A stretch of 64,000 bases of DNA. Source: Flavihumibacter sp. UBA7668 (GTDB taxonomy: Bacteria > Bacteroidota > Bacteroidia > Chitinophagales > Chitinophagaceae). Position 1 is the stretch's first letter, and each line of letters begins with the position of its first letter. Below the pieces are notes generated by a model. It saw only the letters and a program-made list of their open reading frames with translations. It was not told the DNA's origin and ran no database searches. Position numbers and translations under genes: made by a program. Location: the NCBI RefSeq assembly GCF_002483205.1, contig NZ_DLHM01000002.1, positions 248,001-312,000 of the forward strand, written 5' to 3'. Shown piece after piece: positions 54,140 to 61,183 of the stretch.

Positions 54140-55093
54140 ATGAAGAAATATACTTTTTCGGAAAAGAAAGATACACGGTCCGGGTTTGGTGCCGGCATGG
54201 CGGAATTGGGCAAAACGCATCCAAATGTGATGGCGCTTTGTGCTGATCTGGTGGCTTCCTTGAAACTGGATCCCTTTATTAAAGAAAATCCGGAACGCTT
54301 TGTACAATGTGGCATTTCGGAAGCAAATATGATTGGAGTGGCAGCTGGACTGGCAATTGCCGGTTATGTGCCTTATGCCACTACGTTTGCGAATTTCGGA
54401 TCGGGCCGGGTCTATGATCAGATTCGGCAAAGTGTGGCTTATTCCGGATCGAATGTAAAGATTGCAGTGTCGCATGCAGGATTAACCCTCGGTGAGGACG
54501 GAGCTACCCACCAGATTCTGGAAGACCTGGCGATGATGCGGGCTATGCCGGAGATGACGGTGATTAATCCATGTGATTATAACCAAACAAAGGCGGCAAC
54601 AATTGCGCTGGCGGATCATGTTGGTCCGGCTTATCTGCGTTTTGGTCGTCCGGTTGTGCCGGTGTTTACGGATCCCAATCAGGAATTTGTGATTGGAAAG
54701 GCCTGGGTGGTGAATGAGGGGAAGGATGTGAGCATATTTGCAACGGGACATCTGGTATGGGAGTCGATTTTGGCGGGGGAGATCCTGGAGAAGGAAGGTA
54801 TAGATGCCGAGATCATCAATATTCATACGATCAAACCGCTGGATGAAGCCGCGATTCTGGCATCGGTAGCGAAAACCGGTTGTGCCGTAACTGCCGAGGA
54901 GCACCAGCTCAATGGCGGTTTGGGAGATGCTGTTTGCCAGCTTTTAAGCCGCAATAAGCCCGCTCCCGTTGAAATGGTGGGCGTGAATAACTCTTTCGGC
55001 GAAAGTGGCACTCCAGCGCAGCTAATGGAGAAATACGGCCTCAATGCCGCCGCCATAGTGGAGAAGGTGAAAGCCGTGTTGAAAAGGAAATAA
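54140..55093 (+). CDS. Transketolase, C-terminal subunit
   Basis: A 317-residue partner of the preceding gene: pyrimidine-binding domain (RSGFGAGMAELGKTHPNVMALCADLVASLKL, FVQCGISEANMIGVAAGLAIAGYVPYATTFANFGSGRVYDQIRQSVAYSGSNVKIAVSHAGLTLGEDGATHQILEDLAMMRAMPEM) and the C-terminal transketolase domain (VTAEEHQLNGGLGDAVCQLL). The split arrangement is common in bacteria. A palindromic terminator lies 9 bp after the stop and ends the xylB-xylA-uxuA-transketolase run. Confidence 0.94.
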   Translation: MKKYTFSEKKDTRSGFGAGMAELGKTHPNVMALCADLVASLKLDPFIKENPERFVQCGISEANMIGVAAGLAIAGYVPYATTFANFGSGRVYDQIRQSVAYSGSNVKIAVSHAGLTLGEDGATHQILEDLAMMRAMPEMTVINPCDYNQTKAATIALADHVGPAYLRFGRPVVPVFTDPNQEFVIGKAWVVNEGKDVSIFATGHLVWESILAGEILEKEGIDAEIINIHTIKPLDEAAILASVAKTGCAVTAEEHQLNGGLGDAVCQLLSRNKPAPVEMVGVNNSFGESGTPAQLMEKYGLNAAAIVEKVKAVLKRK

Positions 55094-55102
55094 TTTCGAA
55101 CC

Positions 55103-55134
55103 ACCCGACCGGTATATTTTCCGGTCGGGTTTTC
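55103..55134 (+). terminator. Dispersed GGTCGGGT palindrome, copy 4 (intrinsic terminator)
   Basis: Arms ACCCGACCGG (55103-55112) and CCGGTCGGGT (55121-55130) with an 8-nt loop TATATTTT, followed by TTTT. It has the form of a rho-independent terminator and belongs to the same repeat family as the copies near 17882, 25177 and 36844. Confidence 0.75.
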
Positions 55135-55154
55135 CCGACAGGTAAATTTACCTC

Positions 55155-55367
55155 ATGGACTCTCAGTACCGCAAAAACATTTATCCCGGGTTGGAGGTAG
55201 CCATCATCCTCAAAAAAGATCAGCGATCGGGGCGGTTGACTTATGGCATTGTACAAGATATTCTCACCTCTGCGGCCTTTCATTCCCGCGGCATTAAAGT
55301 GCGGCTGGAAGATGGGCAGGTGGGTCGTGTAGCCGAAACCGAGGTGGTGGATCCGGAAGGGGAATAG
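55155..55367 (+). CDS. YwbE-family small protein
   Basis: A 70-residue basic protein. RKNIYPGLEVAIILKKDQRSGRLTYGIVQDILTSAAFHSRGIKVRLEDGQVGRVAE matches the YwbE/DUF2196 family almost end to end. Family function is unknown; the small beta-barrel character suggests RNA binding. It sits alone after the transketolase terminator. Confidence 0.85.
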   Translation: MDSQYRKNIYPGLEVAIILKKDQRSGRLTYGIVQDILTSAAFHSRGIKVRLEDGQVGRVAETEVVDPEGE

Positions 55368-55377
55368 GGGGTAATCT

Positions 55378-55480
55378 ATGTACCATCCATGTACCAAACA
55401 AGCCTGAACATTGCTTTATTTCACTAGTTTTCAATCGTTTAATACATTTACAGCACCTGTTTGGTACATGGATGGTACAT
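55378..55480. repeat. Perfect 23-bp inverted repeat
   Basis: The arm at 55378-55400 (starting ATGTACCATCCATGTACC) is an exact reverse complement of 55458-55480, with a 57-bp centre. Both arms contain GTACC/GGTAC units spaced by 11 bp. The right arm continues into the tandem array that ends at 55528. Confidence 0.85.
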
Positions 55481-55528
55481 GCTTTACGCGGTGGCGGTAC
55501 ATGGATTAGACATAGATTAGACATGGAT
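55463..55528. repeat. 11-bp tandem repeat array 1 (six units)
   Basis: Six consecutive 11-mers: GGTACATGGAT, GGTACATGCTT, TACGCGGTGGC (degenerate), GGTACATGGAT, TAGACATAGAT, TAGACATGGAT. The period equals about one helical turn, so equal bases face the same side of the DNA. It ends 53 bp before the next gene start. Confidence 0.8.
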
Positions 55529-55581
55529 AAAGCGAGGATTGTTATTTTTGAACCGGGATTTTAATTTGTAAATTCACCCAT

Positions 55582-55830
55582 ATGGACCAGCGCGAAACTC
55601 TTCCACCCAGGGCCAGCTTTTATGAGTTGGTGTTAAGCTTATACCAGCAGAAGCAAAAAGCCGCTTTGCTGTATGAGGACAAGGGTGTTACCCGCGCCAG
55701 TGGTCTCATCACATCTGTTTTCACCAAAGAGGGGCGTCACTATATGCAACTGGATAACCAGCTCGAAATTCCCATCGATCAGATTCATGCCATCAATGGC
55801 CTATTCTCCTCTGATTATTCGGAGTGTTGA
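55582..55830 (+). CDS. Small conserved-looking cytosolic protein, unknown function
   Basis: An 82-residue protein with no signal. The sequence KQKAALLYEDKGVTRASGLITSVFTKEGRHYMQLDNQLEIPIDQIHAINGLF has the strand pattern of a small SH3-like or Rho-inhibitor-like barrel. I do not recognise a named family. An ATG start and codon use like that of neighbouring genes favour a real gene. The 11-bp array lies directly upstream. Confidence 0.65.
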   Translation: MDQRETLPPRASFYELVLSLYQQKQKAALLYEDKGVTRASGLITSVFTKEGRHYMQLDNQLEIPIDQIHAINGLFSSDYSEC

Positions 55831-55976
55831 TTGCAATTACATATAAGCGATTATATCTATTGAGATTAAATGGATCCATGTTGTTGAGATTTCAGTTACC
55901 TGCATTTTCGACAGCTCAGTTTCGGAGCATGTTTTACATACTGAGAAAGATTCATTAACCTCATACGCAGAAGTAT

Positions 55977-56378
55977 TTGTTTTTTGGCAGGTTCTGGTGG
56001 GTGCAAAATTATTTCTGTCTCTATCTAATACAGAATTTGCTAAATCTGAATTCTTCAAAAAATAAAAATGATTTCCAAACTAATGCTGTATTAAATAACG
56101 AGAGGCTTTTGCCATTTGTTTATAAGGGAGTTGATGTTGGTTCGAAAATTACCATGTATCAACAGTTGTATGTTTCTCATCCGGATGAAATAAAAATTTT
56201 CATCTATTTAGGCGGGAAGAAAATATATGGGAATGTCAATGCCGATGATTGTGGAGCTATTGCCGGTCCGGACAAGGTCCGGAATTTAAACTATGCGTAT
56301 AATTCTCAGACAAAACTAAAAGCCTCACGTGGTCAGGTTGAAAAACTAATTTGCAGTTTACTGGATCAGTATGAGTAG
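55977..56378 (+). CDS. Possible small protein or gene remnant
   Basis: An open frame of 133 codons that begins only with TTG. The N-terminal third looks non-coding, while RLLPFVYKGVDVGSKITMYQQLYVSHPDEIKIFIYLGGKKIYGNVNADDCGAIAGPDKVRNLNYAYNSQTKL reads like natural protein. No good start, signal or family is visible. It lies in an AT-rich stretch and may be the tail of a decayed gene. Confidence 0.3.
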   Translation: MFFGRFWWVQNYFCLYLIQNLLNLNSSKNKNDFQTNAVLNNERLLPFVYKGVDVGSKITMYQQLYVSHPDEIKIFIYLGGKKIYGNVNADDCGAIAGPDKVRNLNYAYNSQTKLKASRGQVEKLICSLLDQYE

Positions 56379-56848
56379 TAGATGTAATTCCAAGCTATTC
56401 CTCAAATGGAACTTCATTATAATAAGCAATTTTCAGCCTTGATTTGTGTTCATGGTGGCTCATTCTGTACTCATCCTGTACTCATGGTGTACTCATGGTG
56501 TACTCATCCTGTACTCAAAGATGCAAATGAACTTATCTTGTGGGTTTTGATGTATTAAATAATAAATCAATATATTTTGATGTTTAATTTATCCCCCGTG
56601 AAGCTTGCACCTCTGCACCGGAATCTATATATTGACGCAGCTTTCCTTTGCCACAGTTATGTGACTCAGGTGGCGAAGCATTGTGGATGTTTTTAGTTTA
56701 GATTGAATATATGATAAGAGAGGATAGCTATATGGATTTGGACCTTGTTGGTACGAATTGAGAATCATCTTTTTAGAGCATGCACAAATCCGACAATAAA
56801 AGTAAGTTTAGTTAAATAGTATGATTTTTATGATCAAAATAAAATACT
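56379..56848. other. AT-rich gene-poor gap containing tandem array 2
   Basis: A 470-bp stretch without a convincing gene. Apart from the 11-bp array (56445-56520) I see only low-complexity A/T-rich DNA and a short GC-richer piece at about 56610-56690 with no clear fold. Confidence 0.5.
56445..56520. repeat. 11-bp tandem repeat array 2 (seven units)
   Basis: TGTGTTCATGG, a 10-nt unit TGGCTCATTC, then TGTACTCATCC, TGTACTCATGG, TGTACTCATGG, TGTACTCATCC and TGTACTCAAAG. The period is again 11 bp and the GTAC core resembles array 1, about 1 kb away. The unit sequence otherwise differs. Confidence 0.85.
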
Positions 56849-57235
56849 ATGAGTTGGGACTTATTTTTATTTAATTCTAAGCAGAAAATTTCTACAATTG
56901 AAGAATTAGATGATTCCATTTTGGAACTTACAGATTTTGATTCATTGATTGTAAGGTATTTTAAGGAAATAAGTATTAATGACAATCATTGTATTATACA
57001 TGGCGTTGATTCTTCAATAGAATACAATACTGACAAGTGTACCGTTAGAACTAAACTCCTTACCGTTTATGGCGAGAATGGGCTTTTCGATTTAGTAATT
57101 TTAGCCAAACAGCATAACTGGCAAATTTATGATACAGGAAATGGAAAAATGATTGACCTTGATAATCCGGGGAATAATGGATATCTGAATTTTCAGAAAT
57201 ACCGAGATTCTTTAATTAGAGTTAAGAGACTGTAA
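56849..57235 (+). CDS. Small protein of unknown function (immunity-protein-like size)
   Basis: A 128-residue cytosolic protein, acidic and AT-rich in codon use compared with neighbours. SWDLFLFNSKQKISTIEEL and the balanced strands (NDNHCIIHGVDSSIEYNTD, LLTVYGENGLFDLVILAKQHNWQIYDTGNGKMIDLDN) look like a real folded protein. The closing LAKQHNWQIYDTGNGKMIDL pattern is common among orphan immunity-type proteins of Bacteroidota, but no toxin is next to it. I do not assign a function. Confidence 0.6.
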   Translation: MSWDLFLFNSKQKISTIEELDDSILELTDFDSLIVRYFKEISINDNHCIIHGVDSSIEYNTDKCTVRTKLLTVYGENGLFDLVILAKQHNWQIYDTGNGKMIDLDNPGNNGYLNFQKYRDSLIRVKRL

Positions 57236-57278
57236 TAAAGTGCTTATTTTATTTTCGGTGGATCAGGTCATTTACAAT

Positions 57279-57632
57279 TTATAGCTGTTTCAATATTACC
57301 TCCCTTAATCTCTCTTCATATTCATCGCCCCAGTTTCCCATTGCTGAAATGATTGGGATCAGCGTTTGACCAAATTCAGTCAGACTGTACTCCACTTTTG
57401 GCGGTACCACCGGATAGATTTTTTTCTCCACCAGTTCATGTGCTTCCAATTCATTCAACTGAATATTCAATACCCTCCTGGATGCATCCGGTATTTTTCT
57501 TTGTAATTCACTTGGCCGTTTATATCCCTCATGGATAAACCATAACAGGCGCAGTTTCCATTTCCCGTACAATACTTCCCCTATCAAATCCAGACCACAA
57601 TTCAGGTTTGGTAAAATCTTTCTTTCATACAT
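57279..57632 (-). CDS. HxlR-family transcriptional regulator
   Basis: A 117-residue winged-helix protein. LDLIGEVLYGKWKLRLLWFIHEGYKRPSELQRKIPDASRRVLNIQLNELEAHELVEKKIYPVVPPKVEYSLTEFGQTLIPII is the complete HxlR domain. A cysteine occurs in the N-terminal NCGLDLIG segment, where redox- or quinone-sensing members have theirs. It is divergent from the broken SDR gene, whose transcription it probably controlled. Confidence 0.92.
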   Translation of the reverse strand: MYERKILPNLNCGLDLIGEVLYGKWKLRLLWFIHEGYKRPSELQRKIPDASRRVLNIQLNELEAHELVEKKIYPVVPPKVEYSLTEFGQTLIPIISAMGNWGDEYEERLREVILKQL

Positions 57633-57708
57633 TCTTCTAAATTACACCTATGTTCCAAATTGGACAATAGGGGAAAAATTTCTCCCTATGCCATTCCTGT
57701 TTCCGTAC

Positions 57709-57744
57709 TTGTACAAACTGATCTTACTGAAGAAATTTGTACAA
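57709..57744. promoter_or_regulatory. Paired TTGTACAA palindromes before the SDR gene
   Basis: Two copies of the 8-bp palindrome TTGTACAA begin at 57709 and 57737, 28 bp apart, in the gap between the divergent HxlR and SDR genes. The second ends one base before the SDR ATG at 57746. Spacing of nearly three turns fits a dimer-of-dimers site for the HxlR regulator; this is inference. Confidence 0.45.
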
Positions 57745-57745
57745 A

Positions 57746-58449
57746 ATGAATGAAATGGAACAGGAATTTAATTATGCGAATGAACTATCAGGTAAAATTG
57801 CGCTGATAACAGGTGGCACAAAAGGGACCGGAAAAGCCATAGCTGAACGCTTAGAAAAAGCTGGTGCTATTGTACTTATTACCGCCCGAAATCAACCTGA
57901 AATGCAATCGGCAAAGATGGATTTTATTCAGGCAGATCTGAGTTTGGCGGACGGTACCCGGGAGCTTGCGGAAGAAGTACTATCAAAATACTAACGGCTC
58001 GAAATTCTTATCAATGCGCTGGGAGGATCGGAAACTAAGGGGGAGGTTTCGCTAATCTGACTGATGAGGATTGGGTGCAAACCCTTCCAACGAATCTGTT
58101 GGCTTCCGTTCGCCTGGACAGGGCATTCCTGCCGAAGATGCTTGCCCGAAAAGCTGGCGTAGTTATTCATATTGGCTCAATTCAGGGGCGCCTTCCCTTG
58201 TACGATTCTACCCTGCCGTATGCAGCTGCAAAAGCAGGATTAATCAATTACAGTAAAGGATTATCCAAAGAAGTTTCTCCCCAGGGGATTCGGGTTTTAA
58301 CTGTTTCGCATGGTTGGATTATGATGGAATCTTCCGAAAGAATGATGGAACGAATTACTGATAGTTCCCGGATTTCTCTGGATCAGGCTACACAATCGGT
58401 TATGGATGCTTTGGGAGGGATTGATGGCGGAACCATTCCAACTATTTAA
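57746..58449 (+). pseudogene. Short-chain dehydrogenase, inactivated by a stop and a frameshift
   Basis: The first part has an intact cofactor motif, KIALITGGTKGTGKAIAERL. After SKY an in-frame TAA (57992-57994) replaces the usual glycine codon of the KYGRLEILIN motif. Reading on in frame gives RLEILINALGGSETKG; then a G5 run at 58039-58043 shifts the frame by one (a sixth G would restore GGGFANLTDEDWVQ). The rest, ending GIDGGTIPTI, contains VIHIGSIQGRLPLYDSTLPYAAAKAG with Tyr-x-x-x-Lys. Two independent lesions make real decay more likely than a single error. Confidence 0.8.
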
Positions 58450-58467
58450 ATCTTAAAAAACAAAAAT

Positions 58468-58782
58468 ATGAACTTACCTAAAGTGCTTGCAGATTTGGTT
58501 GCTGCACAGAATAATTTTGACAGTCATGCATATACGGATTGTTTTTCCGATACGGCAGTCGTATTTGATGAAGGAAAAACCCATACGGGTAAAACTGCCA
58601 TAAAAAAATGGATAGAGCAGGCCAATAAAAAGTATCAGACTACTATGCATCCACTGGATTATTCGGTAAAGACAGAGCGATTGAAGGCCGAGATTTCAGG
58701 GAATTTTCCCGGGAGCCCGCTGGTGCTGAGTTATCAGTTTACGGTTAAAAATGGCCAAATTGAATCATTAGAAATAGTGTGA
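58468..58782 (+). CDS. SnoaL/NTF2-like small protein
   Basis: A 104-residue protein with the cone-shaped NTF2-like pattern: N-terminal helices (VLADLVAAQNNFDSHAYTDCFSDTAVVFDEGKTHTGKTAIKKWIEQANKKY) and a curved sheet (PLVLSYQFTVKNGQIESLEIV). It follows the broken SDR gene by 18 bp, the usual pairing in HxlR-controlled stress operons. The substrate is unknown. Confidence 0.82.
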   Translation: MNLPKVLADLVAAQNNFDSHAYTDCFSDTAVVFDEGKTHTGKTAIKKWIEQANKKYQTTMHPLDYSVKTERLKAEISGNFPGSPLVLSYQFTVKNGQIESLEIV

Positions 58783-58819
58783 GTAGGGCTATTGCGGTAT
58801 ATAATGAGTCAGGGTAAAA

Positions 58820-58851
58820 AATGGCCTGTGAAAGAGCTTTCACAGGCCATT
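58820..58851. terminator. Bidirectional terminator
   Basis: Perfect 15-bp arms AATGGCCTGTGAAAG (58820-58834) and CTTTCACAGGCCATT (58837-58851), followed by GGTTTTTT on the plus strand and preceded by TAAAAAA. It separates the convergent SnoaL-like and lipoprotein genes. Confidence 0.88.
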
Positions 58852-58879
58852 GGTTTTTTAGTTGCTATCAGCCTTCAAA

Positions 58880-59257
58880 TTACCTGGAACAATTGGCTGT
58901 CCATGCTTCGCCATCTTTGGCATAGGCAATGGTTAACTGACTGGCGGTAATCCGGATCATTTTAGTTTCATCATTATCGATAGAAACGACGGCATTATCT
59001 CCATCATTCTGGAATTGAACTCCTTTCAAATCAGGAATACCATCAGAGAATACGAAGTTGTAATTGTTGCCAACCTTTACAACGGTAACTTTACCATTAT
59101 TGGTTGATTTATTTTCACCTTCTTTCACAAAGCCGATACTGCCTTCATAAGATCCTACAAAGAGGTTATTATCGGTTGGATCGTCTTTTTTGCTGCAGGA
59201 AATAACAACTATACTCGCAAGCACCAGGATACTAAATAATTTCAGAAAGTTTCTCAT
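58880..59257 (-). CDS. Small lipoprotein of unknown function
   Basis: A 125-residue protein with a lipoprotein signal (LVLASIVVISCSKKDDPTDNN, acylated Cys at about 21). The mature part has a lipocalin-like strand pattern (FVGSYEGSIGFVKEGENKSTNNGKVTVVKVGNNYNFVFSDGIPDLKGVQF) common in small Bacteroidota lipoproteins. No function can be given. Confidence 0.75.
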   Translation of the reverse strand: MRNFLKLFSILVLASIVVISCSKKDDPTDNNLFVGSYEGSIGFVKEGENKSTNNGKVTVVKVGNNYNFVFSDGIPDLKGVQFQNDGDNAVVSIDNDETKMIRITASQLTIAYAKDGEAWTANCSR

Positions 59258-59573
59258 GTTTTTTTGTTTTAGACTTTTAAAATAACCGTTCTATAATTGA
59301 GATTAGTTCTAAAACCGTGCCACCGGAACTGTAATTGTCCGGTTGGATTCATCCAAATTGTTAATTAACACCTGCCTTCAACACATTATTAAAAAGTATT
59401 AAGTATTTTAATGATTAGCTATATTCATTTGCATCTAGATATTGGATGACGTATTTAGAATAAGACAATCAATCAATTCCACTTTTAGTGAAATTGATGC
59501 TGGATTACCTGGTGGAGGAGAATGAAAGTAAATTTAAGTTGAAAAAAAAGCACTCTAAATAACAAATCAGCAT
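59258..59573. other. AT-rich intergenic region, nothing recognised
   Basis: A 316-bp gap between divergent lipoprotein genes. I find no gene, strong hairpin or consensus promoter in it; it must hold the promoters of both flanking genes. Confidence 0.5.
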
Positions 59574-61013
59574 ATGAGAATACTATCAGGTTTCTTTTTT
59601 TTGCTCTTATTCGCTTCCTGTGGTGTGCGCTTGCCCGAAGGAAGAGCAAAGCCTGTTTATTTTGAAGCAGATGAATTGGTATTTGCCGATTCGCTGGACC
59701 CCAGGCCTATGTTGATGTATCATAAACCTCATTGGTTATATTCTCCCTGTACTGATATTGTTTACCTTGAGCGTGGAAAAAAGGTTAAAGCATTGGTTGT
59801 TGGTCCAACTATTTTTTGGATGAATCAGTATAGTTTTCTGGTTAATCCGAAGGATCGGATCAGGGTATCAACAGATCCTTCCAAAGATTTTACACCCAGC
59901 TTATCAACGCTAAATAATAAAAGCAGGAGGGATCGGGAGCTTCAGGTCCTGAAACATTTTGAACAGTTGGAAAAAGAGCCAAAAATTACCCGTTTGCTTG
60001 AATATGATTATAAAATGATTCAGGAGCTTGAATTTTCATTAAAAGCACAGGTTCATCCAGCGGAAAAAGCAGCTAAGCAGTTGTTCGATTCCCTAAGTAG
60101 AGCTTACCAGGTAAGCCGAAAATTTAAGCGATCTACACGAGATTATACTAAGAATCTGTATAATAAAACGCTTCTTAATCTTTATTGGCAGTACCGCGAT
60201 ACCCTGTTTGCCCGAAAGGTATATTATGACAAGGTAAAAGAGGGGCTTGTTTTAGCCAGTAATTCTGCTCCTCGCAATCGGCTGAATGGAAATATGGAGA
60301 CGTTTATCAATTTACTGAATACATCCATCTATCCTTCTATGGGAATTAGTGCTATGGTTTATCAGGGTAGGTTCGACGAATGTTTTACTACGTTAAGTAC
60401 CGTCTTCACCGGTTCTGCCAGAGATCTTTTGCTTTCTCGTTTAATGTACAATGCTGCTGTTCTTGGGTTCACCGTTCCTCCAAATTACGAAGAACTATAT
60501 CGCAATTATTCAATTAATCCGGCCTATAGGAAAATTGTAAAAGGCTATCGTCGTTCCAGTGATACCGTTCAAATAATTCGACCAATATTGCCCAACGATT
60601 TGCTGCTACCTGATGGGAAAACAGTTTCCAGTTGGGATTCGGTACTTGCCAATAACAAAGGTAAGTATGTATTGATTGATTTTTGGGCAAGCTGGTGCAC
60701 ACCCTGCCTGGAAGATTTGCCAGAATTAGAACGGTTAAAAAAACAGTTCCCGGCGGAGAAGATCAGTTTTTTAAGTATGTCCCTGGATACGGATAAGGAT
60801 CAATGGAAGAGCCGGCTCATTAAACTGAACAGTAATCCATCCACCAATTTCCTTTTTGTTCATCCAGGCAATGCAGCCATCCTGCAAAGCATGAAAATTA
60901 ACGAAATTCCACGTTATCTGTTAATTGACCCGGCGGGTAAAATTATCAATGATTATTTACCTGGTCCAAGGGATCCCGAGTTAAAGCGATTGTTGGAACA
61001 AATAATTGAATGA
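59574..61013 (+). CDS. TlpA-like thioredoxin-fold lipoprotein
   Basis: A 479-residue protein with a lipobox signal (FFFLLLFASCGVRLPEG). The first about 330 residues have no recognised domain and are mostly helical (DRELQVLKHFEQLEKEPKITRLLEYDYKM). The C-terminal domain is an AhpC/TlpA thioredoxin fold with YVLIDFWASWCTPCLEDLPELERLKKQF (Cys-Thr-Pro-Cys at about 375-378), FLSMSLDTDKDQW and a cis-Pro loop INEIPRYLLIDPAGKII. It probably reduces or exchanges disulfides in the cell envelope. Confidence 0.87.
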   Translation: MRILSGFFFLLLFASCGVRLPEGRAKPVYFEADELVFADSLDPRPMLMYHKPHWLYSPCTDIVYLERGKKVKALVVGPTIFWMNQYSFLVNPKDRIRVSTDPSKDFTPSLSTLNNKSRRDRELQVLKHFEQLEKEPKITRLLEYDYKMIQELEFSLKAQVHPAEKAAKQLFDSLSRAYQVSRKFKRSTRDYTKNLYNKTLLNLYWQYRDTLFARKVYYDKVKEGLVLASNSAPRNRLNGNMETFINLLNTSIYPSMGISAMVYQGRFDECFTTLSTVFTGSARDLLLSRLMYNAAVLGFTVPPNYEELYRNYSINPAYRKIVKGYRRSSDTVQIIRPILPNDLLLPDGKTVSSWDSVLANNKGKYVLIDFWASWCTPCLEDLPELERLKKQFPAEKISFLSMSLDTDKDQWKSRLIKLNSNPSTNFLFVHPGNAAILQSMKINEIPRYLLIDPAGKIINDYLPGPRDPELKRLLEQIIE

Positions 61014-61021
61014 CATAAAAA

Positions 61022-61183
61022 AATAAAGAAAATGATTACACTAAAAATCTAAATATTACTGCTTACAGACTTGCAAAAGATATTGGTATTCCGCAAACAA
61101 GATTTTCTGAAATAATTAAGGGAAATCGCAGGATAACCGCAGATACTGCATTAAGATTCAGCAAATATTTTGGAAACTCAGCT
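61022..61183 (+). pseudogene. HigA-family antitoxin remnant
   Basis: The frame encoding LNITAYRLAKDIGIPQTRFSEIIKGNRRITADTALRFSKYFGNSA (61049-61183) is the helix-turn-helix core of HigA-type antitoxins. It lacks the N-terminal methionine region and the C-terminal FWLxLQ tail. The frame opens after a stop with a short lysine- and asparagine-rich stretch, and homology ends where the stop codon of the opposing hybrid kinase gene begins. No higB toxin is adjacent. It marks a deletion or recombination junction. Confidence 0.7.

Noticed and set aside
56445..56520. CRISPR-like array
   Set aside because: The units are 11 bp, contiguous and without spacers.
57737..57745. TTG start for the SDR gene
   Set aside because: The TTG lies inside a TTGTACAA palindrome; the ATG at 57746 is a better start.
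58820..58851. Member of the GGTCGGGT repeat family
   Set aside because: The stem sequence is unrelated; it is an ordinary bidirectional terminator.
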